Below, in pieces: positions 8,755-19,485 of a stretch of DNA of 64,000 nt. Position numbers and translations under genes: made by a program. The stretch lies in contig NC_011026.1 in the NCBI RefSeq assembly GCF_000020525.1, positions 1,594,001 through 1,658,000 of the forward strand, read 5' to 3'. The notes below the pieces were generated by a model. It made no database searches, had not been told where the DNA came from, and saw only the letters and a program-made list of their open reading frames with translations. The DNA is from Chloroherpeton thalassium ATCC 35110 (GTDB lineage Bacteria > Bacteroidota > Chlorobiia > Chlorobiales > Chloroherpetonaceae). Numbering within the stretch: the first letter of the stretch is position 1; each line of letters begins with the position of its first letter.

Positions 8755-9888
8755 TTATTTTTTTAATTTGGGATCGAATGCGTCGCGCAGGCCGTCGCCA
8801 AGTACATTGATGGCTAAAACGGCCAGCATAATGGCCAATCCTGGAAAAACCGCCAGCCACCAGCCGTGACCGGAAATAATATAGGCGTAGCCATCGCGAA
8901 GCATCGCGCCCCAAGAAGCGGTCGGCGGTTGAACGCCAAATCCCAGAAAGCTCATGCTGGCTTCGGCAATAATCGCATAGGCAAAATCCGCTGTGGCAAT
9001 CACCGTAATCGGCCCGAAAGTGTTGGGCAGCATATGCCGAAAAATGGTGCGGAGCGAGCCGAAGCCAAGCGCTCGGGTTGCTTCCACAAATTCCAATTCG
9101 CGCAACGACATAAACTGTCCGCGCACAATTCGCGCCGGATCGACCCAAAGCGTAAACCCAACCGCCACAAACACTTGCCAAAATCCACGCCCCAGCGCCA
9201 CGCTGATCGCAATCACCAAAAGCAACGCCGGAAACGACCAAAACACATTGATGAGCCACATAATCAGCGCGTCGGTTTTGCCCGAAAAATAGCCAGCCAC
9301 TGCGCCAAGCAAAATCCCGATGGAAAGCGAAATGGCGGTGGCAATAACGCCCACTGAAAGCGAAATACGCGTGCCATAAAGAACTCTCGAAAAAATATCG
9401 CGTCCGTATTTGTCCGTTCCCAAAAGGAAAATGGGCGTTTGATGCCAATCCGATTCTGTTTCGCCCTGAAGCTCCGAAAGCGCGATTTGAAAAGTATGCC
9501 CTTCAAAATCGATGACGTGCAGCGTGTCTCCGATTTTATCAAAGCGCTGAATGGGAACAGGTTTGCTCTGTTCTTTTCCCGCAGCAGATGTCGCCAGCTT
9601 TTTTAAGAGCAAATTTCCCTGATAAAACGGCGGCTTAATTTCATATTCATAAATCTGTTGGTTGGGCGGAAGCGGCGCAAGGAACGGCGCAAAAATGGCA
9701 ATAATCGAAAGTGCAACGGTGGTAAGCAGCCCAAACATCGCAAGATGGTTGCGCTTCAACCGGCGCCAAGCATAAAAAAAAGGACTGCGATGGCGATCGG
9801 TTTTTTCCAACTCAGCTTCAAAAGCTTGATTTCGGTTTTTTGCGATGCTGTTTTTGGCGTCTGCTACGGGCTGGTAAGATTTGCTCAT
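8755..9888 (-). CDS. ABC transporter permease, DppC/OppC family
   Basis: Inner-membrane permease for oligopeptides or similar solutes, 377 residues from the ATG at 9888 (MSKSYQPV). The frame is open further upstream into the antisense of bchL, but that part is not protein-like. Features: a first membrane helix near residues 60-80 (HLAMFGLLTTVALSIIAIFA), a long periplasmic segment of about 100 residues, the GTDKYGRDIFSRVLYGTRIS motif typical of DppC/OppC, about five further helices, and the coupling EAA loop EATRALGFGSLRTIFRHMLP. No DppB, ATPase or binding-protein gene is adjacent, so its partners lie outside the window. It is 188 bases downstream of bchL on the same strand. Confidence 0.9.
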   Translation of the reverse strand: MSKSYQPVADAKNSIAKNRNQAFEAELEKTDRHRSPFFYAWRRLKRNHLAMFGLLTTVALSIIAIFAPFLAPLPPNQQIYEYEIKPPFYQGNLLLKKLATSAAGKEQSKPVPIQRFDKIGDTLHVIDFEGHTFQIALSELQGETESDWHQTPIFLLGTDKYGRDIFSRVLYGTRISLSVGVIATAISLSIGILLGAVAGYFSGKTDALIMWLINVFWSFPALLLVIAISVALGRGFWQVFVAVGFTLWVDPARIVRGQFMSLRELEFVEATRALGFGSLRTIFRHMLPNTFGPITVIATADFAYAIIAEASMSFLGFGVQPPTASWGAMLRDGYAYIISGHGWWLAVFPGLAIMLAVLAINVLGDGLRDAFDPKLKK

Positions 9889-10076
9889 GCTTTTTTGAGA
9901 AAACAAATTGGCCAACGCTTTTCCAAAGCGGAAAGCCGGCGCGATGTTCAAAATGAGCCTTTTGGGCTTCAGAAAAATAACCGAAAAAAGAAAAAGCTGC
10001 CCTGAAATAGAGCAGCTTTTTGGCAAATAAACTTTTCTCTGGCGAGTTTTTCCTGATGGACAGGCAACGGATCGAT

Positions 10077-10901
10077 TTACATCCAGCCGCCCATGAGTTC
10101 GAAAATTTCGCGGTCGCCAAGCGATTTCGGGACGGTTGCAAACGGCTTTTCCGAAAGAAGCTGTTCGGCAAGCGCAAGATACGGCGCGATGCAAACATCT
10201 TGGCCGTCTTCTTCCATTTGGAAAAGCGTTTTGCCGGCCAAACGGCTGCGGCGAATCAAATCGTGCATCGGGACTTTTGCCACAACTTTCGTATTGACTT
10301 TGTCCGCAAATTTATCGAGTACATTTGTGCCGCCGCCATTGACATAATCGACCTTGTTGCCGATAATGCCGGCAAGCTGCACTTTGCTGCGGGCGCTTTT
10401 TTGCTCAATCGCCATGCAAAGACGGTTGGCCGCGAAAATGCTGTCGAAATCGTTGGTGGCAACGATGAGCGCATAGTCGGCATAGTTGAGCGGAGCGCTG
10501 AAGCCGCCGCAAACCACATCGCCAAGCACATCAAACAAGATGACATCGTATTTGTCATACACGCCGAATTCCTGAAGCAGCTTGACGGTTTCGCCGACCA
10601 CATAGCCGCCGCAGCCGCTTCCGGCAGGCGGGCCGCCGGCTTCAATGGCATCTACATTTGCAAATCCTTTTTTCACTACATCTTCAAACATAACCTCTTC
10701 ATGATGGAAGCCGACTTCCTCAAGCACTTCAATCACGGTTTTCTGAAGATGGCCGGTAATCGGAAACGTGCTGTCGTGCTTCGGGTCGCATCCGATTTGC
10801 AAAACCGATGCGCCTTTCATCGCAAGCGCGGTCGAAAGGTTCGCGCTGTTCGTGCTTTTACCGATACCGCCTTTTCCGTAAACTGCTATTACAATCCCCA
10901 T
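10077..10901 (-). CDS. bchL: Dark-operative protochlorophyllide reductase, iron protein BchL
   Basis: ATP-hydrolysing electron donor of the light-independent protochlorophyllide reductase, a NifH homologue. As a dimer it passes electrons through a shared [4Fe-4S] cluster to BchN-BchB. 274 residues. P-loop GKGGIGKS at residues 9-16; the cluster cysteines are visible in GSGCGGYVV and [12 protein letters not shown]; the switch II region is [13 protein letters not shown]. The start [12 protein letters not shown] leaves only the minimal N-terminus before the P-loop; many BchL proteins have a longer leader. Last bch gene of the leftward bchN-bchB-bchL set, 67 bases after bchB. bchX and bchlI-like paralogues could confuse, but the linkage to bchN and bchB settles it. 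Confidence 0.97.
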   Translation of the reverse strand: MGIVIAVYGKGGIGKSTNSANLSTALAMKGASVLQIGCDPKHDSTFPITGHLQKTVIEVLEEVGFHHEEVMFEDVVKKGFANVDAIEAGGPPAGSGCGGYVVGETVKLLQEFGVYDKYDVILFDVLGDVVCGGFSAPLNYADYALIVATNDFDSIFAANRLCMAIEQKSARSKVQLAGIIGNKVDYVNGGGTNVLDKFADKVNTKVVAKVPMHDLIRRSRLAGKTLFQMEEDGQDVCIAPYLALAEQLLSEKPFATVPKSLGDREIFELMGGWM

Positions 10902-10968
10902 TTTGTCGCTTTATGTATTTATATCGAGCTTTGTTTTTTAAAATATAAAACCGATGATTTTGAGACGA

Positions 10969-12582
10969 TTAACCGCCGCCGAGCGATTCCTTTGTCAGGC
11001 GCACGACTTCCGCCGTAATCGTGGCGTAGCCGTTTTCTTTGGCAAAGGTTTCCGTGTTCAGCTTGGCTTTTTTGCGCACGAAGAACGGAATTTTCTTGAG
11101 CATGGCTTCCCCGTCGGCAGCCCAAACCGGTTCGCCGGTTAACGGTGCGCCCGGTGTGGCCGGTGCCGTAGCCGCTTCGGTCGCTTGGCCTGCGGTTTCG
11201 CCTGCAGTTGCAAGTGCTGGTTCGGCAACTTTTTCCTGCTGCTCTTCTTCATATTCCAACCCGGCGTCGCCGAAGAAATCGATCAAGTGTTTTTCAAGGC
11301 CGAGCTTTGAGGTCGTATAAACGCGGTCGGCAATGACATCCGCGCCGTCGAAGCCGAGCATCGGATAATATCCCAACAGATGGTTTTCGATATGCGTCGG
11401 CGCCGAGGTAACCATACACGGCACATCTACCTTGCGGCAACTGTGGCGTTCCATCTGCGTGCCGCAAACAAGGTCGGGCATATCGGCTTCGATGCGTTTG
11501 GCAATTTCTTGGAACTCTTCGGTCACAATCAAATCGTCGGGCAAATATCCCGCGAGTTGCTCACGAACCCATGCGGCGTGTTTGTGTAGATAAGTCCCTG
11601 CGCCGCAAATTTCCATGCCGAGTTCGTCGCGCAAGAATTTCACCATAGCGACCGTGCGGGTGGCGTCGCCGAAGACGAACGCGCGTTTCATGCTGAAGCT
11701 TTCCATGTCGGCGGAATGTGTAAACCATGGTACACCGCTCGGGGCGCTCATGCCGTCAAACGAAAATGCGGTGAGCGGCGGCATTTTCAAATTGCTTGAT
11801 TTGCCGTTTTTCGCGCCGATGGCGTTGAGTTTTTCGATCAGCTCGTTGAGCCATTTCATCGTCGGCTGAATGCCGAGCGGCGTGTCGTACATGGAACTCA
11901 TGCCGAATTTTTCTTCGAGATGTTCGGCAGCGCCGTGGCCAAGTTCTTGATACGGCACCACATTGAGCCAAGCCGCCGGCAATTTTTTCAGGTCGGCAAG
12001 GCCGGCGCTATACGGTGCAACCACATTGATTTTGACGCCGAGTGTCGCCATCATCCGGCGAAGCGAGGTCACGTCGGAACGAACATGGAATCCGAGCGAG
12101 GCGGGGCCTATAATATTAATGCTCGGCTCTTCGGTGAGGTCTTGCTTTTCGGCATATTTTTTTACCAACGCGGTAAAAAGTCCTTCGGCAGCTTCCGTTT
12201 CCTGCACGCGGAACGGATTGACCTCATAAATGAAAACTTCCGTGTCTATGTTTGCATTGCCCACAATGAGCTGAAGATTTTCCTGAAGCAAGGTGGTGCT
12301 ACAGCTTGCCGAAACAATAATCAATTCCGGTTTGAAGCGTTCTTCAACTTGGCGAAGCGTGTCCGGCAAACGGTTTGTGCCTTGCGCAAGATCTCTACCG
12401 GTGACCACGCTGGTGGTGGCACGCGGAAAGTTCGGCGTGCGCTCGAGCATGGTATGAATCACATTGACATAGTCGTCGCCAAGCGGCGCATGAAACACCG
12501 CATGAACACCTTTTAAACTGTTTGCAATTCGGCCAATGCCGTGATGGGCTGTGCCTTCATAAATCCAATAAGCCAGTCGCAT
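10969..12582 (-). CDS. bchB: Dark-operative protochlorophyllide reductase subunit BchB
   Basis: Catalytic-component subunit that, with BchN, reduces ring D of protochlorophyllide to chlorophyllide. 537 residues. It starts [20 protein letters not shown]. Asp36 (in [10 protein letters not shown]), the unusual Asp ligand of the NB-cluster, is present, as is Cys94 in SASCSTTLL. The proton-donor region [21 protein letters not shown] is also conserved. After about residue 430 come an Ala/Thr/Pro/Glu-rich linker ([20 protein letters not shown]) and a small C-terminal domain ([20 protein letters not shown]), the usual BchB tail. It is preceded by a 340-base repeat-bearing gap after bchN and followed 67 bases on by bchL. 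Confidence 0.97.
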   Translation of the reverse strand: MRLAYWIYEGTAHHGIGRIANSLKGVHAVFHAPLGDDYVNVIHTMLERTPNFPRATTSVVTGRDLAQGTNRLPDTLRQVEERFKPELIIVSASCSTTLLQENLQLIVGNANIDTEVFIYEVNPFRVQETEAAEGLFTALVKKYAEKQDLTEEPSINIIGPASLGFHVRSDVTSLRRMMATLGVKINVVAPYSAGLADLKKLPAAWLNVVPYQELGHGAAEHLEEKFGMSSMYDTPLGIQPTMKWLNELIEKLNAIGAKNGKSSNLKMPPLTAFSFDGMSAPSGVPWFTHSADMESFSMKRAFVFGDATRTVAMVKFLRDELGMEICGAGTYLHKHAAWVREQLAGYLPDDLIVTEEFQEIAKRIEADMPDLVCGTQMERHSCRKVDVPCMVTSAPTHIENHLLGYYPMLGFDGADVIADRVYTTSKLGLEKHLIDFFGDAGLEYEEEQQEKVAEPALATAGETAGQATEAATAPATPGAPLTGEPVWAADGEAMLKKIPFFVRKKAKLNTETFAKENGYATITAEVVRLTKESLGGG

Positions 12583-12922
12583 AACTTTTTAAGTCCTCTT
12601 TATATGGTTTTAAGTCCCCTGACTAAAAATATTATTAAACAAATGTTTGACTTCTGTCGCCCTGAACGGAGACGGCGGGCGCTGAAAATCAAAGCATCGT
12701 CTCCCGTTTCCCATCGATAAAAAAGAATCGTTGCCATTCTGAGCCAAAGGTGAAGAATCCTCGCGCCTGTTGGATGCTTCACTGCAGTTCAGCATGACAA
12801 CAGACCGTTTGTCATTCACGAATTGATCTTTTTCCGTTTTGGAAAGATCACGCGCGCGGCCTGAGATGGCAAAAAGTCGCGCTTTATTTTTTGCTTTGCT
12901 TTCGCCCGACTACTTACATTGC
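12583..12922 (-). repeat. Dispersed intergenic repeat between bchN and bchB
   Basis: The gap between two genes of one expected operon is 340 bases and holds no protein-like frame. About 12660-12840 resembles parts of the gaps at 29930-30150 and 59740-60100. Shared elements include a gatgcttcac block (12773-12782), an imperfect inverted pair around cggagacg / cgtctccc (about 12668-12710), and a cgtttgtcattca block (about 12806-12818). The same three kinds of block occur in the other gaps, so this is a mobile or expanding hairpin-type repeat family. Its effect on bchB expression is unknown. Confidence 0.65.
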
Positions 12923-14639
<1,717 letters not shown>

Positions 14640-14789
14640 ATGAACCCACAAGATTTTCTGCATGAGGATTTCCTTCTTTTTCAAATCCCAGTGAAAAGAA
14701 AAGAAAGGGCGATTCAGTGGCTCATGGCACATCAACTACGATTTCCGTTTGGCAAGAATTTGCCTACGCTGTATATTCAGCGCCTATAA
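14640..14789 (+). CDS. Possible 49-residue small protein ahead of the M23 peptidase gene
   Basis: An ATG at 14640 opens a 49-codon frame (MNPQDFLHEDFLLFQIPVKR, then further residues, ending LPTLYIQRL) that stops 31 bases before the peptidase start. The composition is protein-like: amphipathic, basic, with aromatic residues and no low complexity. There is no clear ribosome-binding site and I do not recognise the sequence. It could be a leader peptide, a small co-transcribed protein, or chance. Confidence 0.3.
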   Translation: MNPQDFLHEDFLLFQIPVKRKERAIQWLMAHQLRFPFGKNLPTLYIQRL

Positions 14790-14820
14790 ATTGAAGTGAA
14801 GTATGGATTAAGTGTAAGTT

Positions 14821-15639
14821 ATGGCTGAGCTTAAAGGAAAAAAGAATAAAAAAAGGAATACGTTCACAGTTGCTATCGTGCCCGATGATGGCTCTGAAGC
14901 CAAAGGCTACGAAAATGTTTCCAGTCAAAAACTCGTCCTTGCGATTCTCTCATTGTGTTTGGTTGTTGCAATGAGTGTTGCTTTGCTTATCGCATTAACA
15001 CCGTTAAAGACGCTTTTGCCCGGATATGGATCGGCGACGCGTTACGAAAAACGGTTGATTGCGAACCAAATGAGATTGGACAGTTTGAGTTCGAAATTGT
15101 TGGAATTGGATCGCTACAATCAACGAATGAAAAACATATTGGGCATTACGCCCTTTCCCGATTCGGCGGCTTACATTCCTGAACGCATTGCCAATGCCAC
15201 ACCGCGTCGTCAGTTTTATGCAAAACAAGAAGCGTATTTGCCTATTCAAAATGAGGATGATCAGTTGGCTATACCGGATTATGTGGGAAATGTGGTCAGC
15301 GGAACGCTTTCTCAAGAGTTTTTGCCAGAACGAAGCCATTATGGGATCGATATTGCCACAGCTTCCAACGAGCCAATTGGTGCTTTTTCCGATGGCACCG
15401 TGCTTTTTGCAGACTGGAACTACGATTACGGCTATACATTAATTATTGATCATGGTGGCTTAATCAGTTTTTATAAGCATTGCAATAAATTGTTGGTGCG
15501 AGAAGCTGCTCAGGTGAAGCGCGGTGAAGTGGTTGCGCTTGCGGGCAACACCGGCCATGAATCTTCAGGACCGCACCTGCATTTGGAAATGTGGACAGAC
15601 GGCATTCCGGTTAATCCGGCAGATTATATTCAAAATTGA
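14821..15639 (+). CDS. M23-family (LytM-type) metallopeptidase, membrane anchored
   Basis: Peptidoglycan endopeptidase or an LytM-type regulator, 272 residues. A basic cytoplasmic N-terminus (KGKKNKKRN) is followed by one membrane helix (residues about 37-60, LVLAILSLCLVVAMSVALLI), a short coiled coil (about 75-100), and a C-terminal M23 domain. The zinc-binding set is intact: HYGIDIA (His and Asp of HxxxD), HGGLISFYKHC, and GPHLHLEMW. The active site would face the periplasm. The bactofilin gene begins 10 bases after its stop; M23 peptidase/bactofilin pairs are known in several phyla to shape cells, so it probably acts on the wall at sites marked by the bactofilin scaffold. Confidence 0.93.
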   Translation: MAELKGKKNKKRNTFTVAIVPDDGSEAKGYENVSSQKLVLAILSLCLVVAMSVALLIALTPLKTLLPGYGSATRYEKRLIANQMRLDSLSSKLLELDRYNQRMKNILGITPFPDSAAYIPERIANATPRRQFYAKQEAYLPIQNEDDQLAIPDYVGNVVSGTLSQEFLPERSHYGIDIATASNEPIGAFSDGTVLFADWNYDYGYTLIIDHGGLISFYKHCNKLLVREAAQVKRGEVVALAGNTGHESSGPHLHLEMWTDGIPVNPADYIQN

Positions 15640-15649
15640 TGAGGGAAAT

Positions 15650-16099
15650 ATGTTTGGAAAAAAAAGTGAAAATTCCGGCAGCGGCAAATTTGCCGATAAA
15701 CTCAGCATCATTGCAAACGGCGCGGTTTTCAACGGCGACATCAAAACCGAAGGCAACTTGCGGATCGATGGGAAAATTATCGGGCATTTGAATATTTCGG
15801 GAAACACGGCCATCGGAAAAACGGGGATCGTGGAAGGGGACATTTTTGCGTCGGTGTTGAAAATTTCCGGTACTGTGAAAGGAAATATAGAAGCCAGCGA
15901 CAAGCTTATTTTGGATAGTTCCGCCGTGATAGAAGGCGATGTGAAGGCGAACATCCTGAATGTAGAAGATGGCGCTGTGGTCAATGGAAAAATTGAAATG
16001 CACGCCAAACCGTCGCCGGAAAGTGCGTTTAGATTGCCAGAATCTTCTGGAAGTACGGAGAAAAAAGCCTTACCACAAAGTACTCAAACCGGAAAATAA
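15650..16099 (+). CDS. Bactofilin
   Basis: Self-assembling cytoskeletal protein, 149 residues from the ATG at 15650, which follows a GAGGGAAAT ribosome-binding site; the frame is open further upstream inside the peptidase gene, but that part is not conserved-looking. The central DUF583/bactofilin domain (residues about 20-115) is a right-handed beta-helix with the repeating pattern GNLRIDGKIIGHLNISG, then KTGIVEGDIFASVLKISGTV and KGNIEASDKLILDSSAVIEG. N- and C-terminal tails are disordered (PSPESAFRLPESSGS). Paired with the M23 peptidase just upstream. It probably polymerises at the inner membrane to position wall enzymes in a filamentous cell. Confidence 0.94.
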   Translation: MFGKKSENSGSGKFADKLSIIANGAVFNGDIKTEGNLRIDGKIIGHLNISGNTAIGKTGIVEGDIFASVLKISGTVKGNIEASDKLILDSSAVIEGDVKANILNVEDGAVVNGKIEMHAKPSPESAFRLPESSGSTEKKALPQSTQTGK

Positions 16100-16108
16100 T
16101 TGTTAGCG

Positions 16109-16384
16109 ATGGTTGTCAACCAAGGTGATCCTGAGCAAGAAAAGCCGAAATCCATTCAAAGCGATTTAGCAACGGCTTATAGAAATTTAGGCAATTATAT
16201 TGGCTTGGGTACTCAAATTGCAGCCAGTTTTGCTTTTTTTGTTTTTGTTGGAAATTGGGTTGATGAGCAGCTTCACACGAGACCGCTTTTTTTGCTGGTC
16301 GGCGTTGCGATGGGCATGGTTGGCATGATTGTATTACTATTGAGAACTACTGAAGAAGCAAATAAGAAAAAAAATAACCCCTAA
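16109..16384 (+). CDS. AtpZ/AtpI-like small membrane protein of the ATP synthase cluster
   Basis: 91 residues from the ATG at 16109; a TTG nine bases earlier is an alternative. Two membrane helices, about residues 33-51 (LGTQIAASFAFFVFVGNWV) and 59-79 (LFLLVGVAMGMVGMIVLLL), joined by a short DEQLHTRP loop, match the AtpZ/AtpI family (putative F0F1-ATPase subunit). These proteins assist assembly of the c-ring or Mg2+/Ca2+ supply to the synthase. It begins 10 bases after the bactofilin stop and leads the Fo gene group. The name is by family and position; the sequence alone cannot separate AtpZ from other two-helix members. Confidence 0.8.
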   Translation: MVVNQGDPEQEKPKSIQSDLATAYRNLGNYIGLGTQIAASFAFFVFVGNWVDEQLHTRPLFLLVGVAMGMVGMIVLLLRTTEEANKKKNNP

Positions 16385-16448
16385 CAGTTTTTCGTTAGGC
16401 GATGGTGATAACGCTTTTTTATTAAACCGATAAAACCTTATTTGAATT

Positions 16449-16841
16449 TTGAAACCTCTTTTTGATTTTCTGTTAAAGATGATTATCTTCAGCCTCACTT
16501 TGTGGGCTGCCATTTATTTCTGGCTCTCACCGGAGATAAATAGAGAACCGATTTTTTACGCATGGCTTTTAATGGCTGTCAATACCTTAGCAGGGTATTT
16601 GATTTTTGAAAATGCGTATGGAGATGATTCGGGCACATTTAATATGTATGTGTTCGGAGGGTTTGGCGTCAGAATGCTCGCCGTGATGGTGGTAGTTGCT
16701 GTTGTGATAATAAATGATTTGTTGCCGATTAAAGAGTTCTTGCTTTCAATGTTTGCGTTCTATGTCGTTTATGTGATTTTAGAAATTATCGGTTACCAGA
16801 AAAAAAACCAGTACGAAAAAACAGTTACAAAAAACAAATGA
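16449..16841 (+). CDS. Membrane protein in the AtpI position
   Basis: 130-residue protein with four predicted membrane helices (about residues 5-27, 36-53, 68-90 and 95-114), placed where AtpI usually lies, directly before atpB, whose start overlaps its stop by four bases (ATGA at 16838). It is likely an AtpI-type assembly factor but has little recognisable sequence. The start is uncertain: the frame opens with TTG at 16449 (MKPLFDFLL), and the first ATG (MIIFSLTLW) would cut into the first helix, so TTG is preferred. Confidence 0.7.
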   Translation: MKPLFDFLLKMIIFSLTLWAAIYFWLSPEINREPIFYAWLLMAVNTLAGYLIFENAYGDDSGTFNMYVFGGFGVRMLAVMVVVAVVIINDLLPIKEFLLSMFAFYVVYVILEIIGYQKKNQYEKTVTKNK

Positions 16842-17839
16842 TTTATTTGCATAACAAACGAAAAGGGATGTTGAAGCGCTTAAGCGCTCTGATTGTAATC
16901 GGATTGCTCATGAATCTGCCGGCGGTTTTCGCTTCGGGCGGGGAACATGCCGAAGCCGCGCACGGTGATGCCGCACATGCTGAAGCTGCACACGGCGGCG
17001 GAGCGCATCACGATCCGGAAAAGCTCGATGCTATTCACCACGTGATTGACGGCCATGAATTTGATTTTGAGCCGTTTGGCATAGTCCATCTTCCAAAAAT
17101 TGAAGTAGGCGGTTTTGACATTTCTCTAACCCGTCACGTTGTAATGATGTGGATTGCGGCTGCTATTTTACTTTTAATTATGTTCGGTGTTGGTAATCAA
17201 TATAAGAAGATGACCAAAAATCAAGCGCCGAAAGGCATGGCCAACTTGATGGAAGTGCTTGTGGATTTCATTCGTTTGGATGTCGCTAAGCAAAATATCG
17301 GTCATGGCTACGAGCGTTTTATGCCGTTCTTGCTCACCATCTTTTTCTTCATCTTAGTTTGTAATTTGATCGGTCTTGTCCCATATAGCGCAACTGCGAC
17401 CGGTAATATCAATGTGACCGCAACGCTTGCAATTTTCACTTTCCTTGTGACGCAAGCTTCCGCCATTCGTGCGCATGGCATCGGCGGCTTTTTGGCTCAC
17501 TTAACCGGCGGCACACACCCGTTGATGTGGATTATCATGGTGCCAGTTGAATTTATCGGCTTGTTTACAAAACCGTTCGCGCTCACCGTTCGTTTGTTTG
17601 CAAACATGACGGCGGGACACATTGTTATTATAAGCTTGCTCGGGTTGATTTTTGTGTTCAAAACGTATATGATTGCACCAGTTTCTGTTGCATTCGCACT
17701 CTTTATTTACTTATTAGAAATCTTGGTTGCATTCTTGCAAGCTTATATCTTTACGCTTCTTTCAGCACTCTTTATTGGTATGGCAGTTGCACATGAAGAC
17801 CATGGCGATGAAGCACATGGCCATGCGCCATCTCACTAA
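16838..17839 (+). CDS. atpB: ATP synthase Fo subunit a
   Basis: Proton-channel subunit of the F-type ATP synthase, 333 residues. The last 240 residues carry the family pattern: [19 protein letters not shown] and the essential arginine in [20 protein letters not shown], then two C-terminal helices. The N-terminus is unusual: a signal-like helix ([18 protein letters not shown]) is followed by about 35 residues rich in His, Ala and Glu ([20 protein letters not shown]), and His-rich residues return at the C-terminus ([15 protein letters not shown]). Translation may begin at 16838, overlapping the previous stop, or at ATG 16868, which would put the signal-like helix first. The c-subunit gene follows 96 bases later. 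Confidence 0.96.
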   Translation: MIYLHNKRKGMLKRLSALIVIGLLMNLPAVFASGGEHAEAAHGDAAHAEAAHGGGAHHDPEKLDAIHHVIDGHEFDFEPFGIVHLPKIEVGGFDISLTRHVVMMWIAAAILLLIMFGVGNQYKKMTKNQAPKGMANLMEVLVDFIRLDVAKQNIGHGYERFMPFLLTIFFFILVCNLIGLVPYSATATGNINVTATLAIFTFLVTQASAIRAHGIGGFLAHLTGGTHPLMWIIMVPVEFIGLFTKPFALTVRLFANMTAGHIVIISLLGLIFVFKTYMIAPVSVAFALFIYLLEILVAFLQAYIFTLLSALFIGMAVAHEDHGDEAHGHAPSH

Positions 17840-17919
17840 TTCGGGTGACTGAATACAAATTTTTTATAACCATCTCTATTAGAGAACGCTAATCGTAAAA
17901 AAAACAAAAAATACTCAAC

Positions 17920-17924
17920 GGAGG
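17920..17924 (+). promoter_or_regulatory. Strong Shine-Dalgarno sequence for atpE
   Basis: A perfect GGAGG ends 11 bases before the atpE ATG at 17936. It is stronger than the sites before most genes here, in keeping with the need for many c-subunits per synthase. Confidence 0.7.
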
Positions 17925-17935
17925 ATTACAAGAAC

Positions 17936-18169
17936 ATGGGTAATGAAGCAATGGCATTTTTAGGTGCAGGTCTTGGCGCAGGTATCGCGGCTGTAGGTGC
18001 TGGATACGGTATTGGTCGTATTGCAGGATATGCAGTTGAAGGAACAGCTCGCCAGCCACAAGCAACCGGCGATATTCGTACCACAACTATTATTGCCGCA
18101 GCTCTTATTGAAGGTGTTGCGCTTTTCGCAGAGGTTATCTGCGTATTGCTCGCTACAAAAGGCGCGTAA
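17936..18169 (+). CDS. atpE: ATP synthase Fo subunit c
   Basis: Proteolipid of the rotating c-ring, 77 residues forming a two-helix hairpin. Helix 1 is glycine-rich (FLGAGLGAGIAAVGAGYGIG), the polar loop is ARQPQA, and helix 2 carries the ion-binding glutamate in AALIEGVALFAEV. The residue after this Glu is Gly, not Ser/Thr, and helix 1 lacks the Gln of sodium-binding rings, so proton coupling is expected. The strong GGAGG upstream suggests high translation. Confidence 0.97.
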   Translation: MGNEAMAFLGAGLGAGIAAVGAGYGIGRIAGYAVEGTARQPQATGDIRTTTIIAAALIEGVALFAEVICVLLATKGA

Positions 18170-18206
18170 GATTTGATAGGTATATCGTTCTTGATTCTGA
18201 GACAAT

Positions 18207-18243
18207 AAAGCGACGGCGTTTCATTCTGAGCGCCGTTTGCTTT
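18207..18243 (+). terminator. Hairpin between atpE and atpF
   Basis: aaagc (18207-18211) and acggcg (18213-18218) pair with cgccgt (18231-18236) and gcttt (18239-18243), separated by a small internal loop. T-rich sequence follows. It may be an attenuator or mRNA-processing site that raises atpE product relative to atpF; the loop contains the tcattctgag word also seen in the dispersed repeats. Confidence 0.5.
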
Positions 18244-18281
18244 AAATTTTATTTTAACAGTAATTCCAACTTAGGCGCAAT

Positions 18282-18809
18282 ATGTTGACAACAGGAATGT
18301 TCCTTCTTGAAGGGTCTCTGCTCAGTCCAAATCCAGGCTTGATTTTTTGGACAGCCGTGACTTTTTTGTTGCTATTGTTATTATTGAAAAAACTGGCGTG
18401 GGGTCCAATTTTATCAGCATTAGAAGAGCGTGAAAAAAGCATTCAATCTGCGATAGATCGTGCAAATAGTGCAAAAGACGACGCTGAAAAGCTTCTTTCT
18501 AAGAACAAAGATGCGATGAACAAGGCTGAAGTTGAAGCCGACCGCATCATTAAAGAAGGTAAAGAATACGCTGAAAAAATGCGTAATGAGATTGTCACGA
18601 AAGCACAAGAAGAGGCAAAGAAAATTGCGGCTCAAGCGAAAGCTGAAATTGAGCAAGAAAAGCAGCAAGCGCTCAATGCCCTTCGCGATGAAGTTGCTAC
18701 ATTGGCCGTTAAAGGTGCAGAGAAAATTATTCGTATGAACCTTGACGCTGAAAAGCACAAAGCAGTGGTTGAAGGAATGCTTGAAGATCTTTCCACCAAA
18801 AGAAACTGA
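18282..18809 (+). CDS. atpF: ATP synthase Fo subunit b
   Basis: Peripheral-stalk subunit, 175 residues. A single N-terminal membrane helix (residues about 18-38, [20 protein letters not shown], with the usual W-G-P-I after it) is followed by a long charged coiled coil (about 45-160) that dimerises and reaches F1 delta. The start [19 protein letters not shown] gives a normal short N-terminus. It lies between atpE and atpH in the standard order; atpH begins 20 bases after its stop. Confidence 0.95.
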   Translation: MLTTGMFLLEGSLLSPNPGLIFWTAVTFLLLLLLLKKLAWGPILSALEEREKSIQSAIDRANSAKDDAEKLLSKNKDAMNKAEVEADRIIKEGKEYAEKMRNEIVTKAQEEAKKIAAQAKAEIEQEKQQALNALRDEVATLAVKGAEKIIRMNLDAEKHKAVVEGMLEDLSTKRN

Positions 18810-18829
18810 AATTCAAAAGGAATAAGGTA

Positions 18830-19381
18830 ATGCATTCAATTTCAATAGTAGGTCGTAGATATGCCTTAGCGTTGATGGAAGTTGCAGTAGATCAGAACAT
18901 AGTCGGTCAAGTAATGGCAGATTTTGAATTGATTGAGCAAACAATGGTTGAAGCCAAGCAGCTTCGGTTGGCAATCCAAAGTCCATTGATTCAGGCATAT
19001 AAGAAAGCCGCATTATTAAAAGAAGTGTTTGGTGGTAAGGTTTCTCAGCAAGTTGCAACGTTTCTCTTTTTACTTGCAAGCAAAAACCGTGCTGAATATT
19101 TACCTGAGGTGATTCAAGAATATCGAGCATTACTGGATGAGCAAAACGGTGTGATTTCAGTTGATATTAAAACGGCTGTTGATTTGGATGACAAGCAGAC
19201 AAAACAGTTGAAAGATAAGCTTGAGGCCTACACTTCCAAAAAAGTGCGTGTTCATCTTGCCACGGATAAACAGCTCATCGGTGGTTTGACAATTCAAATT
19301 GGCGATACGGTATTGGATGGTAGCATTCGTCATCAGTTGGCCATGCTCAAAAATAATTTGGCTGCTGGAGCTTTAAACTAA
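18830..19381 (+). CDS. atpH: ATP synthase F1 subunit delta
   Basis: Connects the peripheral stalk to the top of F1; 183 residues. The OSCP/delta family pattern is seen: N-terminal GRRYALALMEVAVDQ, the six-helix N-domain, then the C-domain segment KLEAYTSKKVRVHLATDKQLIGG and LTIQIGDTVLDGSIRHQLAML. In most bacteria atpA and atpG follow at once, but here the cluster ends and a tRNA gene follows 104 bases later, so alpha, gamma, beta and epsilon must be encoded elsewhere. Confidence 0.95.
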   Translation: MHSISIVGRRYALALMEVAVDQNIVGQVMADFELIEQTMVEAKQLRLAIQSPLIQAYKKAALLKEVFGGKVSQQVATFLFLLASKNRAEYLPEVIQEYRALLDEQNGVISVDIKTAVDLDDKQTKQLKDKLEAYTSKKVRVHLATDKQLIGGLTIQIGDTVLDGSIRHQLAMLKNNLAAGALN

Positions 19382-19485
19382 TCGCGAAACAGAGCGCTAT
19401 ACCCGATGTTAATCGTGTTAAAGCTACCCTGGCAAAAAAGTTTCCTCGTCTTTTTTATGTGTTAAAATCGTAAAGCAGCATGCTT

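Noticed and set aside
9889-10194. N-terminal extension of the OppC-type permease
   Set aside because: The extension runs antisense into bchL and is Arg/Cys-rich; the ATG at 9888 gives a normal permease N-terminus.
10020-11018. 332-codon plus-strand frame across bchL
   Set aside because: Antisense of a well-conserved nitrogenase-like gene; sequence is low-complexity His/Phe/Arg-rich.
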